This document shows, one piece after another, positions 17,757 to 26,663 of a stretch of 64,000 nt of DNA. The DNA comes from Phytohabitans flavus (lineage in GTDB: Bacteria > Actinomycetota > Actinomycetes > Mycobacteriales > Micromonosporaceae). How positions within the stretch are numbered: position 1 is the first letter of the stretch; the number at the start of each line of letters is the position of its first letter. The position numbers and the translations under genes were made by a program. The notes under the pieces are model-generated. The model did no database searches. It was not told the DNA's origin and saw only the letters and a list, made by a program, of their open reading frames with translations. The DNA lies in the NCBI RefSeq assembly GCF_011764545.1, contig NZ_AP022870.1, positions 3,766,001 to 3,830,000 of the forward strand. The letters run 5' to 3'.

Positions 17757-18730
17757 TGGTCGCCGTCACCGCGAAGCGGGCCGGCCGCGCGACAAGCGCG
17801 GCCGGCGCGGCCACGCTCAGGCAGCGCCGCAGGCGGGACCGGCTCACCGTGCTGAGCTTCATGGCGCCGGTCCTGCTCGGCCTGCTCGTCTTCCTCGTGT
17901 ACCCGCTGGTGGCCAGCGTGTACTTCTCGTTCACCACCTTCGACCTGGTGAACGCGCCGCGCTGGGTGGGGCTGCGCAACTGGGAGCACCTTCTCCAGGA
18001 CCCGAACGTACGGAAGGCGGCCGCCAACACGCTGTGGCTCGTGGTGGTGCTCGTACCGGCCCGGATGCTCGGCGCGCTCGCCACCGGCCTGCTGCTGGCC
18101 CGGTTCAAGCGCGGCGCCGGCGTGTACCGGACGCTGTTCTATCTGCCCGCGCTCGCCCCGCCGGTGGCCGCGACGCTCGCGTTCGTCTTCCTCTTCAAGC
18201 CCGGCACGGGTCCGGTCAACACGCTCCTGGCCGACCTGGGCATCCAGGGTCCACTGTGGTTCAACTCGCCGGAGTGGGCCAAGCCCTCGCTCGTCCTCTT
18301 GGGACTGTGGGGCATCGGCGACCTGATGATCATCTTCCTGGCCGCGCTGCTCGACGTACCCAAGGAGCAGTATGAGGCGGCCTCGCTGGACGGGGCGAAC
18401 GCGGTGCACCAGTTCCGGTACGTGACCCTGCCGAACATCGCCCCGGTCCTGCTCTTCGCCGCGGTGACCGGGGTGATCCAGACGTTGCAGTACTTCACCC
18501 AGGCCGCGGTCGCGGCGAGCGTCGCCTCTGGACAGGCGACCACGGGCGGCGGGATCTCCTCCACGTTCGGCTACCCGGAAGGGTCCACATTCACCTATCC
18601 ACTGTGGCTGTACGTGGTCGGCTTCCGGTACGGGGCGCTCGGCTACGCCAACACCCTCGCGGTCGTGCTCTTCGTGGTGGCGGCCGCCGTCACCGTGGTG
18701 ATGCTGCGCCGGTTCCGGAGCTTCCTGTGA
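17756..18730 (+). CDS. Sugar ABC transporter permease (MalF type)
   Basis: This 324-residue CUT1 permease has about six membrane helices after a basic cytoplasmic N-terminus. The EAA loop reads YEAASLDGANAVHQFRYVTL. Its ATG overlaps the stop of the binding-protein gene by one base (TGATG). It forms the channel with the next permease. Confidence 0.93.
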   Translation: MVAVTAKRAGRATSAAGAATLRQRRRRDRLTVLSFMAPVLLGLLVFLVYPLVASVYFSFTTFDLVNAPRWVGLRNWEHLLQDPNVRKAAANTLWLVVVLVPARMLGALATGLLLARFKRGAGVYRTLFYLPALAPPVAATLAFVFLFKPGTGPVNTLLADLGIQGPLWFNSPEWAKPSLVLLGLWGIGDLMIIFLAALLDVPKEQYEAASLDGANAVHQFRYVTLPNIAPVLLFAAVTGVIQTLQYFTQAAVAASVASGQATTGGGISSTFGYPEGSTFTYPLWLYVVGFRYGALGYANTLAVVLFVVAAAVTVVMLRRFRSFL

Positions 18731-19560
18731 GCCCGCTAAACGAGACGAAGTTGGCTTTTGTGGCAAGGCACGCCATCGCGATCGCGCTGAGCGTCATGTT
18801 CCTCTGTCCGATCGTGTTCCTGGCGCTGACCTCCTTCATGTCCAGCGACCAGTCGCTCACCGCCAACCTGTGGCCGACCGCCTGGCACCCGGGCAACTAC
18901 GCCGAGGTGTTCGCCCGGACGCCGCTGCCCCGGTACCTGCTCAACACCGCTCTCTACGCCACCTTCGCGACCCTGTTCATGCTGCTGGCCAGTGTGCCGG
19001 CCGCGTACGCCCTGGCGAAGCTGCGGTGGCGCGGCCGCACCACCATATTCGTGGCGATCGTCTGCATGATGATGCTGCCGCCGCAGGTGACCACCGTGCC
19101 GCTGTACCTGATGTGGGCCGACTACGGGCTCACCGGCTCGCTCTGGCCGCTGGTACTGCCGATGCTGCTCGGCGACGCGTTCTCCATCTTCCTGCTGCGG
19201 CAGTTTCTGCTGACGATCCCGGACGAGTACCTCGACGCGGCCCGGGTGGACGGCTGCGGCGAGTGGCGGACGCTGCTGCGCGTGGTACTGCCAATGGCCA
19301 AGCCGGGCATCGCGGCGGCGGCGATGTTCCAGTTCTTCTACGCCTGGAACGACTACTACGGCCCGCTCCTCTACACCAGCGAGAACGAGTCGGCGTGGAC
19401 GCTCTCGCTGGGGCTGGCCTCGTTTCGCACGCTGCACGCCGTCCAGTGGAACATCGTCTCGGCGGCGACACTGCTCACCATGGTGCCCATCGTCGTCGTC
19501 TTCTTCTTCGCGCAGAAGGCGTTCGTACAGGGCGTGACACTCACGGGGGTCAAGGGATGA
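18727..19560 (+). CDS. Carbohydrate ABC transporter permease (MalG type)
   Basis: This 277-residue CUT1 permease starts at GTG 18727 inside the stop of the preceding permease (GTGA). It has six hydrophobic helices and an EAA loop YLDAARVDGCGEWRTLLRVV. It ends TLTGVKG, the usual MalG-type tail. It is the partner of the 17756 permease. Confidence 0.93.
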   Translation: MSPLNETKLAFVARHAIAIALSVMFLCPIVFLALTSFMSSDQSLTANLWPTAWHPGNYAEVFARTPLPRYLLNTALYATFATLFMLLASVPAAYALAKLRWRGRTTIFVAIVCMMMLPPQVTTVPLYLMWADYGLTGSLWPLVLPMLLGDAFSIFLLRQFLLTIPDEYLDAARVDGCGEWRTLLRVVLPMAKPGIAAAAMFQFFYAWNDYYGPLLYTSENESAWTLSLGLASFRTLHAVQWNIVSAATLLTMVPIVVVFFFAQKAFVQGVTLTGVKG

Positions 19561-20759
19561 AGATCGCGGTCGTCGGTGGCGGCTCCACGTACACGCCGGA
19601 GCTCGTCGAGGGGTTCGCCCGGCTGCTGCCCGAGGCGTCGCTGCACCTGGTCGACCCGGCGGCGGAGCGGCTCGCCGTCGTCGGGCCGTTCGCGCGGCGG
19701 CTCAACCCCCGCGTCAGCTGGACCACCGAACCCGACGAGGGCCTCGACGGCGCGGACATCGTGGTGATCCAGCTGCGGGTCGGCGGTCAGGCGGCCCGGA
19801 TCCACGACGAGACGTTCCCGCTGCGGTGCGGCTGCGTCGGCCAGGAGACCACGGGGGCGGGCGGACTCGCCAAGGCGGTACGGACGGTGCCGGTCGTCCT
19901 CGACATCGCCGAGCGGGCCGCCCGCCGGGCCGCGCCGGACGCGTGGATCGTCAACTTCACCAACCCGGTCGGCATCGTCACCCGCGCGCTGCTCGACGCC
20001 GGCCACCGCGCGGTCGGGCTGTGCAACGTGGCGATCGGCTTCCAGCGCCGCTTCGCCGAGCTGCTCGGCGTACCGCCCGAGGCCGTCGACCTGGACCACG
20101 TGGGCCTCAACCACCTCACCTGGGAGCGGGCCGCCTATGTGGACGGTATCGACCGGCTGCCCGCGCTCATGGAGAAGCACCTGGACGACCTCGCCACCCA
20201 CGTCACCCTCCCGGCCCAGGTACTGTCCACATTGGGCAGCGTCCCGTCGTACTACCTGCGCTACTTCTACGCCCACGACGCGGTGGTACGGGAGGAGACT
20301 GGCCGGCCGACCCGCGCGCACGAGGTGGCCGGCATCGAGGCCGAGCTGCTGCGCCTGTACGCCGACCCGGCGCTGCGCGAGAAGCCGCCGCTGCTCGCCA
20401 AGCGCGGCGGCGCGTTCTACTCGGAGGCGGCGGTCGGGCTGATCACATCCCTGACTCGGAACGACGGCGGGCACCACGCGGTGAACGTGCGCAACCGAGG
20501 CACCCTCCCCTTCCTGCCTGACGACTCAGTCATCGAGGTGACCTGCGCCGTCGACGCTGAAGGCGCCACGCCATGCCCGGTGACCCCCGTCGGCCCGATG
20601 CTCTCCGGGCTGATCGGCGCGGTCGCCGCGTACGAGGAGCTGGCCGTCGCCGCCGCCGTCCACGGTGGACGGTCCCGGGTGTACTCGGCGCTGCTCGCCC
20701 ATCCGCTCGTCGGCCAGCACGAGCAGGCCGAGGCGCTGGCGGACGAGGTGCTGGCGTGA
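19557..20759 (+). CDS. GH4 6-phospho-beta-glucosidase-like enzyme
   Basis: This 400-residue protein belongs to the NAD- and metal-dependent glycoside hydrolase family 4. It shows the dinucleotide fold KIAVVGGGSTYTPELVEG, VIQLRVGGQAARIHDE, the QETTGAGG motif, the metal cysteine in GLCNVAIGF and the histidine in VGLNHLTWE. This pattern fits 6-phospho-beta-glucosidases. It starts at ATG 19557 overlapping the permease stop. Such enzymes normally act on 6-phospho-disaccharides made by a PTS; here the operon instead has an ABC importer and a sugar kinase, which suggests phosphorylation inside the cell. Confidence 0.88.
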   Translation: MKIAVVGGGSTYTPELVEGFARLLPEASLHLVDPAAERLAVVGPFARRLNPRVSWTTEPDEGLDGADIVVIQLRVGGQAARIHDETFPLRCGCVGQETTGAGGLAKAVRTVPVVLDIAERAARRAAPDAWIVNFTNPVGIVTRALLDAGHRAVGLCNVAIGFQRRFAELLGVPPEAVDLDHVGLNHLTWERAAYVDGIDRLPALMEKHLDDLATHVTLPAQVLSTLGSVPSYYLRYFYAHDAVVREETGRPTRAHEVAGIEAELLRLYADPALREKPPLLAKRGGAFYSEAAVGLITSLTRNDGGHHAVNVRNRGTLPFLPDDSVIEVTCAVDAEGATPCPVTPVGPMLSGLIGAVAAYEELAVAAAVHGGRSRVYSALLAHPLVGQHEQAEALADEVLA

Positions 20760-21736
20760 GTAACGGGCTCTTCCTGGCCGTCGACGGCGGTGCCACCAAG
20801 ACGGACGTCGTGCTCGGTACGGCCGCAGGCGCGGTGCTCGCCTCGGTGCGTGGCCCCGCCTCCAGCCCGCACTACGTCGGCGTACCCGGCTGCGTCGCGA
20901 TCGTCGACGCGCTCGTCGCCGAGGCCCGCGCGGCCGCCGCGCTGGCGCCGGAGGCGGTGGTCGACCGAGCCGAGGTGTACCTGGCCGGCGCGGACCTGCC
21001 GGTCGAGGTGGACGTGCTCCACAAGGCGGTCGGCGAGGCCGGCTGGGCCCGCGAGCACCGGGTGGACAACGACACGTTCGCGTTGCTGCGGGCCGGCACC
21101 GACGCGCGCGACGCGGTCGCCGTGGTCTGCGGTACCGGGATCAACTGCCTGGGCCGCGACGCCGCCGGCCGCACCGCCCGCTTCCCGTCGCTGGGGCAGA
21201 TCAGTGGCGACTGGGGCGGCGGCGAGCAGCTGGCCACGCTCGCCCTGTACCGGGCGGCGCGCGGCGAGGACGGCCGGGACGCCCCGACCGCGCTGAGCAC
21301 GGCCGTCGCCGCCCACTTCGGACGATCCACTGTGGAGGAAGTGTCGGCCGGCCTGCACCTCGGCGAGATCCCGACGGAGCGGATCAGCGAGCTGTCACCG
21401 GTACTCTTCGCGGTCGCCGCCGCCGGCGACCCCACCGCCCGGCGGGTCGTTGCCCGGCAGGCGGACGAGATCGTGACGCTGGTGCGGGTCGCGGCCACCC
21501 GCCTCGACCTGCGCGGCGTCCGGTACGCGGTGGTGCTCGGCGGCGGCGTGCTGGCCGCCCGGCACCCCCTGCTCATGGACGCGGTCGAAGCGGGCATCGC
21601 CGCCCACTCCCCCCACGCCACGCCGACTCTGGTCACCGCCCCACCGGTGGTCGGCGCCGGGCTGCTCGCGCTGGACGCCTTCGGCGCTCCACCCCCAGCC
21701 GTCCACGCCCTCCGCGCCGCTCTCACGGCGCCGTGA
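20756..21736 (+). CDS. BadF/BadG-type sugar kinase (N-acetylglucosamine kinase-like)
   Basis: This 326-residue ASKHA-fold kinase has the phosphate loops VDGGATKTDVVLG at the N-terminus and VVCGTGINCLG, followed by GQISGDWGGGEQLATLAL, as in eukaryotic-type N-acetylglucosamine kinases. GTG 20756 overlaps the GH4 stop (GTGA). It closes the ROK-ABC-GH4-kinase operon and probably phosphorylates the imported sugar or disaccharide. A GlcNAc or glucosamine substrate is suggested by family only. Confidence 0.85.
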   Translation: MSNGLFLAVDGGATKTDVVLGTAAGAVLASVRGPASSPHYVGVPGCVAIVDALVAEARAAAALAPEAVVDRAEVYLAGADLPVEVDVLHKAVGEAGWAREHRVDNDTFALLRAGTDARDAVAVVCGTGINCLGRDAAGRTARFPSLGQISGDWGGGEQLATLALYRAARGEDGRDAPTALSTAVAAHFGRSTVEEVSAGLHLGEIPTERISELSPVLFAVAAAGDPTARRVVARQADEIVTLVRVAATRLDLRGVRYAVVLGGGVLAARHPLLMDAVEAGIAAHSPHATPTLVTAPPVVGAGLLALDAFGAPPPAVHALRAALTAP

Positions 21737-21811
21737 TCCACGCTTTTCGTCCCGCGCGTGGGCACGTCCGGTTAGTCTGAAAAGACCGAGAAGAACGTGG
21801 AGCGCCCTGGC

Positions 21812-22641
21812 ATGTCCCTGTCGTACGACACACGCGTCTCGATGCCGCCCCGGTCGGTGCTGCCCGACGGCACATCGGTCGGCCGGTTTCCGAGTTGGTC
21901 GCCGATCACCAGCACGCTGATCCTGGGCGATCGTGAGGCGGTGCTGGTCGACGCCCCGCACACGGTGCAGCGGGCGGCCGAGGTGGCCGACTGGGTCGAG
22001 GCGTCGGGTCGGGACCTCGTCGCGATGTACGCGACGCACGGGCACGGTGACCACTACTTCGGCTTCACCGAGGTCGCCCGCCGGTTTCCGCGGTCCCGCC
22101 TGCTCGGTACCGCGGGCACCGTCTCGCTCGCCCTCGAACAGGCGTCCAGCCCGCTGTGGCGGACGCTGTTTCCCGGGCAGATCCCGGACGACATCCGTCC
22201 GCTCGAAGTGGTCGACGGGCCGGTGTTCGACCTGGAAGGCCACGAGATCAGGTTCGTCGAGGCGGGGCACAGCGACATCCGCGACACCACGTTCGTACAC
22301 GTGCCGGAGCTGGCGCTGGTCGTCGGCGGCGACATCGTCTACAACGAGGTGCATGTGCACGCCTCGGACAGCGACCAGGCCCAGCGCCGCGAGTGGACGG
22401 CGGCCCTGGACCGGATCGCCGCGCTCAACCCCGTCGCGGTGATCGCCGGACACAAGAAGCCCGGCAACGACGACGGCCCGCATGTCGTCGAGGAGACCAA
22501 GGCGTACCTGCGCGACACCGACGAGGCGTGCACCGTCGCCCGTTCCCCGAGGAGTTTGTCGACCTGATGCTTCAGCGTCATCTCTCGCGGATGAACCCGA
22601 ACGTGCTCTGGGACAACGCCCGCAAGCTCGTCCCGGCCTGA
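21812..22641 (+). pseudogene. MBL-fold metallo-hydrolase, one frameshift near the 3' end
   Basis: The protein has the metallo-beta-lactamase metal motif THGHGDHYFG near residue 75, AGHSDIRDTTF, VVGGDIVYNEVH and IAGHKKPG, so all zinc ligands are present. The first frame ends at 22567 with unrelated residues, while a -1 shifted frame carries the expected tail (FPEEFVDLMLQRHLSRMNP to KLVPA at 22641). Adding one base near 22541-22547 joins them to give about 276 residues. ATG 21812 follows GTGGAG. The substrate is unknown. The break may be a sequencing error. Confidence 0.8.
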
Positions 22642-22671
22642 GCCACCAGCGGCGGCTCAAAGCAAAGGGAA

Positions 22672-22711
22672 CCCTGGGCCGCCCCTCCGGGGGGTGAGGG
22701 GCGGCCCAGGG
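22672..22711. terminator. Perfect 16-bp hairpin, bidirectional terminator
   Basis: CCCTGGGCCGCCCCTC at 22672-22687 pairs perfectly with 22696-22711 across an eight-base G-rich loop. It lies between the convergent MBL gene (stop 22641) and UDP-glucose dehydrogenase gene (stop 22718), so it can serve both strands. An A-rich AAAGCAAAGG segment precedes it on the plus strand. Confidence 0.85.
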
Positions 22712-22717
22712 CCGTCT

Positions 22718-24034
22718 CTATGGGCGGCCGAGCGCCCGGTACTCCCAGCCCGCGGCCCGCCACTGCCCGGCGTCGAGCGCGTGCCGGCCGTCGACGATGC
22801 GCCGGTGGGCTACCACGCCGGCCAGCACCACGGGGTCGATCTCGCGGAACTCGGCCCACTCGGTCAGCAGTACCACCACGTCGGCGTCCCGGGTTACGTC
22901 CATCGCGCTCTGCCCGTAGGAAAGCTCGGGGTGGGTGCGGCGGGCGTTGTCCATCGCGGCCGGGTCGAAGACGCGCACCGTGGCGCCGGCCTTCTGGAGA
23001 GTGCTGGCCACGTCGAGCGCGGGTGCGTCGCGGACGTCGTCGGAGTTGGGCTTGAAAGCGGCGCCGAGCGCGGCCACCCGTACCCCGTCCAGCTCGCCGC
23101 CGACCAGCTCGCGTACCAGGTCGACAGTGCGTGCCCGGCGGCGCTTGTTGATGTCGTCGACCTCGCGCAGGAACGAGACCGCCTGCCCCACGCCCAGCTC
23201 CTCGGCCCGGTGTAGGAACGCGCGGATGTCCTTGGGCAGGCACCCGCCGCCGAAGCCCAGCCCCGGCTTGAGGAAGCGCCCGCCGATCCGGTCGTCGTAC
23301 GCGAGCGCCGCGGCGAGGTCGCGCACGTCCGCGCCGGTGCCCTCGCACACCTCGGCCATCGCGTTGATGTACGAGATCTTGGTGGCCAGGAACGCATTGG
23401 CCGCCACCTTGACAAGCTCGGAGGTGGCGAGGTCGGTGACGACGACCGGCGTGCCCTGCGCGAGCACCGGCGCGTACGCCGCGCGCAGCTGCTCCTCGGC
23501 CCAGGGGGAGGAGACGCCGAAGACGAGCCGGTCGGGCTTCATCGTGTCGTCGACCGCATACCCCTCGCGGAGGAACTCCGGGTTCCACGCCAGCTCGACC
23601 TGCTCGCCGGCCGGTGCGAGCCGCTGGACCATGTCGGTGAGCCGCGCGGCGGTACCGATCGGCACGGTCGACTTGCCCACGACGAGTGCCCGCCGGTGCA
23701 GGAAGTGGGAGAGCTCGGTGACGGCCCCGTCGACGAACCGCATGTCCGCCGCGTACGACCCGGGCCGCTGCGGGGTGCCCACGCACACGAAGTGCACGTC
23801 GCCGAAGTCGCCCGCCTCCGCGAACGACGTCGTGAACCGCAGCCGCCCCGACTCCAGCGCCTTGACGAGCAGCTCGGGCAGGCCAGGCTCGAAGAACGGC
23901 ACCTCACCCGAGGCGAGCCGCTCCACCTTGGCGGCGTCCACGTCGACGCCGAGCACCTCGTAGCCCAGCACCGCCATACAGATGGCGTGCGTGGCGCCGA
24001 GGTATCCGGTGCCGATGACGGTCAGCCGCGGCAT
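22718..24034 (-). CDS. UDP-glucose 6-dehydrogenase
   Basis: This 438-residue enzyme oxidises UDP-glucose to UDP-glucuronate with two NAD. It has the N-terminal Rossmann motif LTVIGTGYLGATHA, the family cores GKSTVPIGTA and AWNPEFLREGYAV, and the catalytic cysteine in GFGGGCLPKD near residue 265. I chose ATG 24034 (MPRLTVIGTGYLG) because CGGAG lies six bases ahead; ATG 24046 is an alternative. UDP-glucuronate would feed the surface-polysaccharide genes, such as those at 57-64 kb, though it stands alone here. Confidence 0.93.
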   Translation of the reverse strand: MPRLTVIGTGYLGATHAICMAVLGYEVLGVDVDAAKVERLASGEVPFFEPGLPELLVKALESGRLRFTTSFAEAGDFGDVHFVCVGTPQRPGSYAADMRFVDGAVTELSHFLHRRALVVGKSTVPIGTAARLTDMVQRLAPAGEQVELAWNPEFLREGYAVDDTMKPDRLVFGVSSPWAEEQLRAAYAPVLAQGTPVVVTDLATSELVKVAANAFLATKISYINAMAEVCEGTGADVRDLAAALAYDDRIGGRFLKPGLGFGGGCLPKDIRAFLHRAEELGVGQAVSFLREVDDINKRRRARTVDLVRELVGGELDGVRVAALGAAFKPNSDDVRDAPALDVASTLQKAGATVRVFDPAAMDNARRTHPELSYGQSAMDVTRDADVVVLLTEWAEFREIDPVVLAGVVAHRRIVDGRHALDAGQWRAAGWEYRALGRP

Positions 24035-24105
24035 GCTCCGATCCATGGCTGACCACGCTATGAGCCATCCAGGCGCCAGCCACGCCAATGTCCGTTAGTT
24101 GACGC

Positions 24106-25464
24106 TCACTCCGGACTGATGGCCCTGACCAGCTCATCCGGTACGCCTTGGAGCGCAACCGGCCGGAGGAACCGGCTGACCGCAGCGGTACCCACCGAGG
24201 TGGTGGCCGGCGCCGAGGTGGCCGGCCAGGGCCCGCCGTGGTGCATCGCGTCGCAGACCGCGACGCCGGTGGGCACCCCGTTCCAGATGATCCGCCCGGC
24301 CACCGCGGCCAGGAGCGGGACGAGCTCGCGCGCGAGGTCGAGGTCCGCCTCGGCGCCGACCACGGTGGCGGTGAGGCTGCCAGCGAGCCCGGCGGCGAGG
24401 AGGGGGTACCCGGCGACCGGCGCCGAGGTCAGCACCACGGCGGGCCCGAAGTGCTCCTCGACAAGCGCCCCGCCGAGCGTTTCCGGCGGCACCCGCACCG
24501 CGAACGGGCGTACCGGCCCCGACCCCGCGTCCACGACCGCGCCGGGCAGCTCGGCCGCCTCCGCCAGCCACGCCGCGTGCGCCTCCGCCATCCGCTCGGT
24601 GAGCATCCGCGGCCCGACGTCGGCGCCGGCCACCTCCCCGGCGATCCGGTCGGCGAGCAGCCGGCCAGCCGGGCTGTCCGGCAGCACGACGAGCCCCGGC
24701 TTCGTGCAGAGCTGGCCCGCCGAGCCGGTGACGGCGGCGGCGATCGCGGTGGCCCAGGCGGGGTCCCCGGCCGCGGCGGGCAGCACGAAGACCGGGTTGA
24801 GCGACCCCATCTCGGCGTAGACCGGGATCGGGTCCGGCCGCGCGGCGGCCGCGTCCATGAGCGCCCGACCGCCGGCGAGCGACCCGGTGAACCCCACGGC
24901 CCGTATCCCGGCCGCCCGCACCAGCTCCAGCGACGCATCGACACCCCCGCTGACCAGCGCAAACGTACCTTCCGGCGCGCCCTGCCCGGCCAGCGCGGCG
25001 GCCACCAGCCCGGCGACGAGGCGCGCGGTCCGCGGCTGCGCCGGATGCCCCTTGACCACGACCGGGCACCCGGCGGCGAGCGCGGCGGCGGTGTCCCCGC
25101 CCGCCACGCCGAAGGCGAGCGGGAAGTTCGACGCCGCGAACACCGCCACCGGCCCCACCGGCACCGCGACGGCCACCACGTCCACGCCACCCGCCGCCGC
25201 ACCGGCCGACACCCGCGCCGCCCGGTGCCGCCCGGCCGCGACGAAGTCGCCCAGCAGCCGCAACTGCCCGGTCGTGCGATCCAGCTCCCCGCGCAGCCGC
25301 GCCTCGGTCAGCCCGGTCTCCTCCGCCGCGACCGCGACGACCTCGTCACCCGCGGCCGCGAGGGCGTCCGCGCAGGCGTGCAGCGCCTGCCGCCGCCGCT
25401 CTCCGGACCACGCGGCCAGCTCGGGCGCGGCCAGCACCGCGAGCGCCGCGGCCTTGTCGATCAC
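24106..25464 (-). CDS. Aldehyde dehydrogenase, 2,5-dioxovalerate (alpha-ketoglutarate semialdehyde) type
   Basis: This 452-residue enzyme is slightly short for an ALDH. Motifs are VAVFAASNFPLAFGVAGGDT, the catalytic cysteine in SAGQLCTKPGLVV and the base glutamate in VYAEMGSLNPVFVLP, as in NADP-dependent 2,5-dioxopentanoate dehydrogenases. That enzyme makes 2-oxoglutarate in the last step of glucarate/galactarate breakdown, which agrees with the glucarate-dehydratase-like gene in the same operon. GTG 25464 is preceded by AAGGAG. Confidence 0.87.
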   Translation of the reverse strand: MIDKAAALAVLAAPELAAWSGERRRQALHACADALAAAGDEVVAVAAEETGLTEARLRGELDRTTGQLRLLGDFVAAGRHRAARVSAGAAAGGVDVVAVAVPVGPVAVFAASNFPLAFGVAGGDTAAALAAGCPVVVKGHPAQPRTARLVAGLVAAALAGQGAPEGTFALVSGGVDASLELVRAAGIRAVGFTGSLAGGRALMDAAAARPDPIPVYAEMGSLNPVFVLPAAAGDPAWATAIAAAVTGSAGQLCTKPGLVVLPDSPAGRLLADRIAGEVAGADVGPRMLTERMAEAHAAWLAEAAELPGAVVDAGSGPVRPFAVRVPPETLGGALVEEHFGPAVVLTSAPVAGYPLLAAGLAGSLTATVVGAEADLDLARELVPLLAAVAGRIIWNGVPTGVAVCDAMHHGGPWPATSAPATTSVGTAAVSRFLRPVALQGVPDELVRAISPE

Positions 25465-25514
25465 GCCAGCTCCTTCATCTTGTACGGGCGCCACCCGGCC
25501 GCCTACGAAATCGG

Positions 25515-26663
25515 TCACGCCGGCTGTCCCTCGTGTGCACGGGTCGCCAGCGCGGCGAGCGTGGCCTGGCCGCCGCTCGGGGCGAGGCCCAGGTGGTAGA
25601 GCGCGATCCCGCTGGCGCCCGCGGCCAGCAGCCGGTCGACGTGGGCCGGCAGGTCGTCGGGGCGGGCCGGCGGGAGCACCGTGACATACGCGTCGACCGG
25701 CACGCCGGTGGCCGCGGCGGCACTGATCGCCGCGGCGCTCGGGGACTCCGTGGGCCAGGCGGGGACCAGCAGGCGGTCCACCTCCTTGGCGGCGGCGGGC
25801 GTCAGCCCGGGCGAGGGGCCGGTCGCCCAGGGGTCCGGCTGGGCGTGCAGGGTCAGGGCGGCGGCCGGGGTGACCGTGCGTACCCCCGCTATGACCTGGG
25901 CACGCAGGAGGTCGGTGGTCTCGTGCCGGGCGGCGAGCAGCGCCGCGGCGATCTCGGCCCGAAGGGTGTGGCCCGGCGTGCCGTGCGCCTGCGCGCGGAC
26001 GGCGGCCCGCAGCGCGGTCAGTACCCCACCGGGGTCCAGGCCGCGGGCCGACCAGGCCGCCTGGCAGCCGGCGCAGCAGCAGACCGACAGCCAGCGGGCG
26101 GCCTCGGCGGTCCAGGCGCCGTCGGTCTTCTCGTGCGGGCCGGCGTGGGTGACGCCCAGCTGGCCGCAGGCTTCCAGCGAGACGCCGTCGACCGGGGCGT
26201 CGCGGACCGCTTCGGCGGCAAGCGTCGCCGCGTAGTCGCGGACCTCCTCGTGCGTCGGGCAGAGCGCGTAGGGGTAGGGCTCGCCGAAGCAGTTGACCAC
26301 CGCCAGGTCGGGGCGGGCGCGGCCCAGCCGGCTGTCGTGGGTGAGCACGACCCACGCGTCGACGCGCAGGCCCGCCGCGCGGAGGGCGACGGCCGCCTGG
26401 CGGTACGGGTCGGGCGCGTCCATCCACTCTGGAGCGACAGGGCGCAGCCGCCGGCCGGCCCACACGGTATCCCGCACGGGGCGGTAGAGCGCGGTACCGC
26501 GGGCGTCGACGATCTGGTGGCCTGGGTGGAGCGGGGTGGCCGCGCGGGTGGCGTGGTACACGGCGGCCAGCGTCACTGACTCCACGCCGGTGTCGCGTAC
26601 CCGGCTGGGGAAGGCGGCGTCGCCGATCACGTCCCACGGGTACGCGTGGCCGGTGACCCTCAC
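25515..26663 (-). CDS. Conserved Ala-rich protein of unknown function in a glucarate-type operon
   Basis: This 382-residue protein is not assigned to a known enzyme. It starts at GTG 26663, overlapping the dehydratase stop (GTGA), and opens VRVTGHAYPWDVIGD. It contains AAVYHATRAATPLHPGH, WVVLTHDSRLGRARPD, NCFGEPYPYALCPTH, DGVSLEACGQLGVTHAG and a Cys cluster LSVCCCAGCQAAWSARG. The acidic/aromatic pattern at strand ends suggests a TIM barrel, perhaps a glycosidase-like fold. Homologues in actinomycetes carry the bland label alanine-rich protein. Its place between dehydratase and semialdehyde dehydrogenase suggests a role in sugar-acid breakdown. Confidence 0.75.
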   Translation of the reverse strand: MRVTGHAYPWDVIGDAAFPSRVRDTGVESVTLAAVYHATRAATPLHPGHQIVDARGTALYRPVRDTVWAGRRLRPVAPEWMDAPDPYRQAAVALRAAGLRVDAWVVLTHDSRLGRARPDLAVVNCFGEPYPYALCPTHEEVRDYAATLAAEAVRDAPVDGVSLEACGQLGVTHAGPHEKTDGAWTAEAARWLSVCCCAGCQAAWSARGLDPGGVLTALRAAVRAQAHGTPGHTLRAEIAAALLAARHETTDLLRAQVIAGVRTVTPAAALTLHAQPDPWATGPSPGLTPAAAKEVDRLLVPAWPTESPSAAAISAAAATGVPVDAYVTVLPPARPDDLPAHVDRLLAAGASGIALYHLGLAPSGGQATLAALATRAHEGQPA

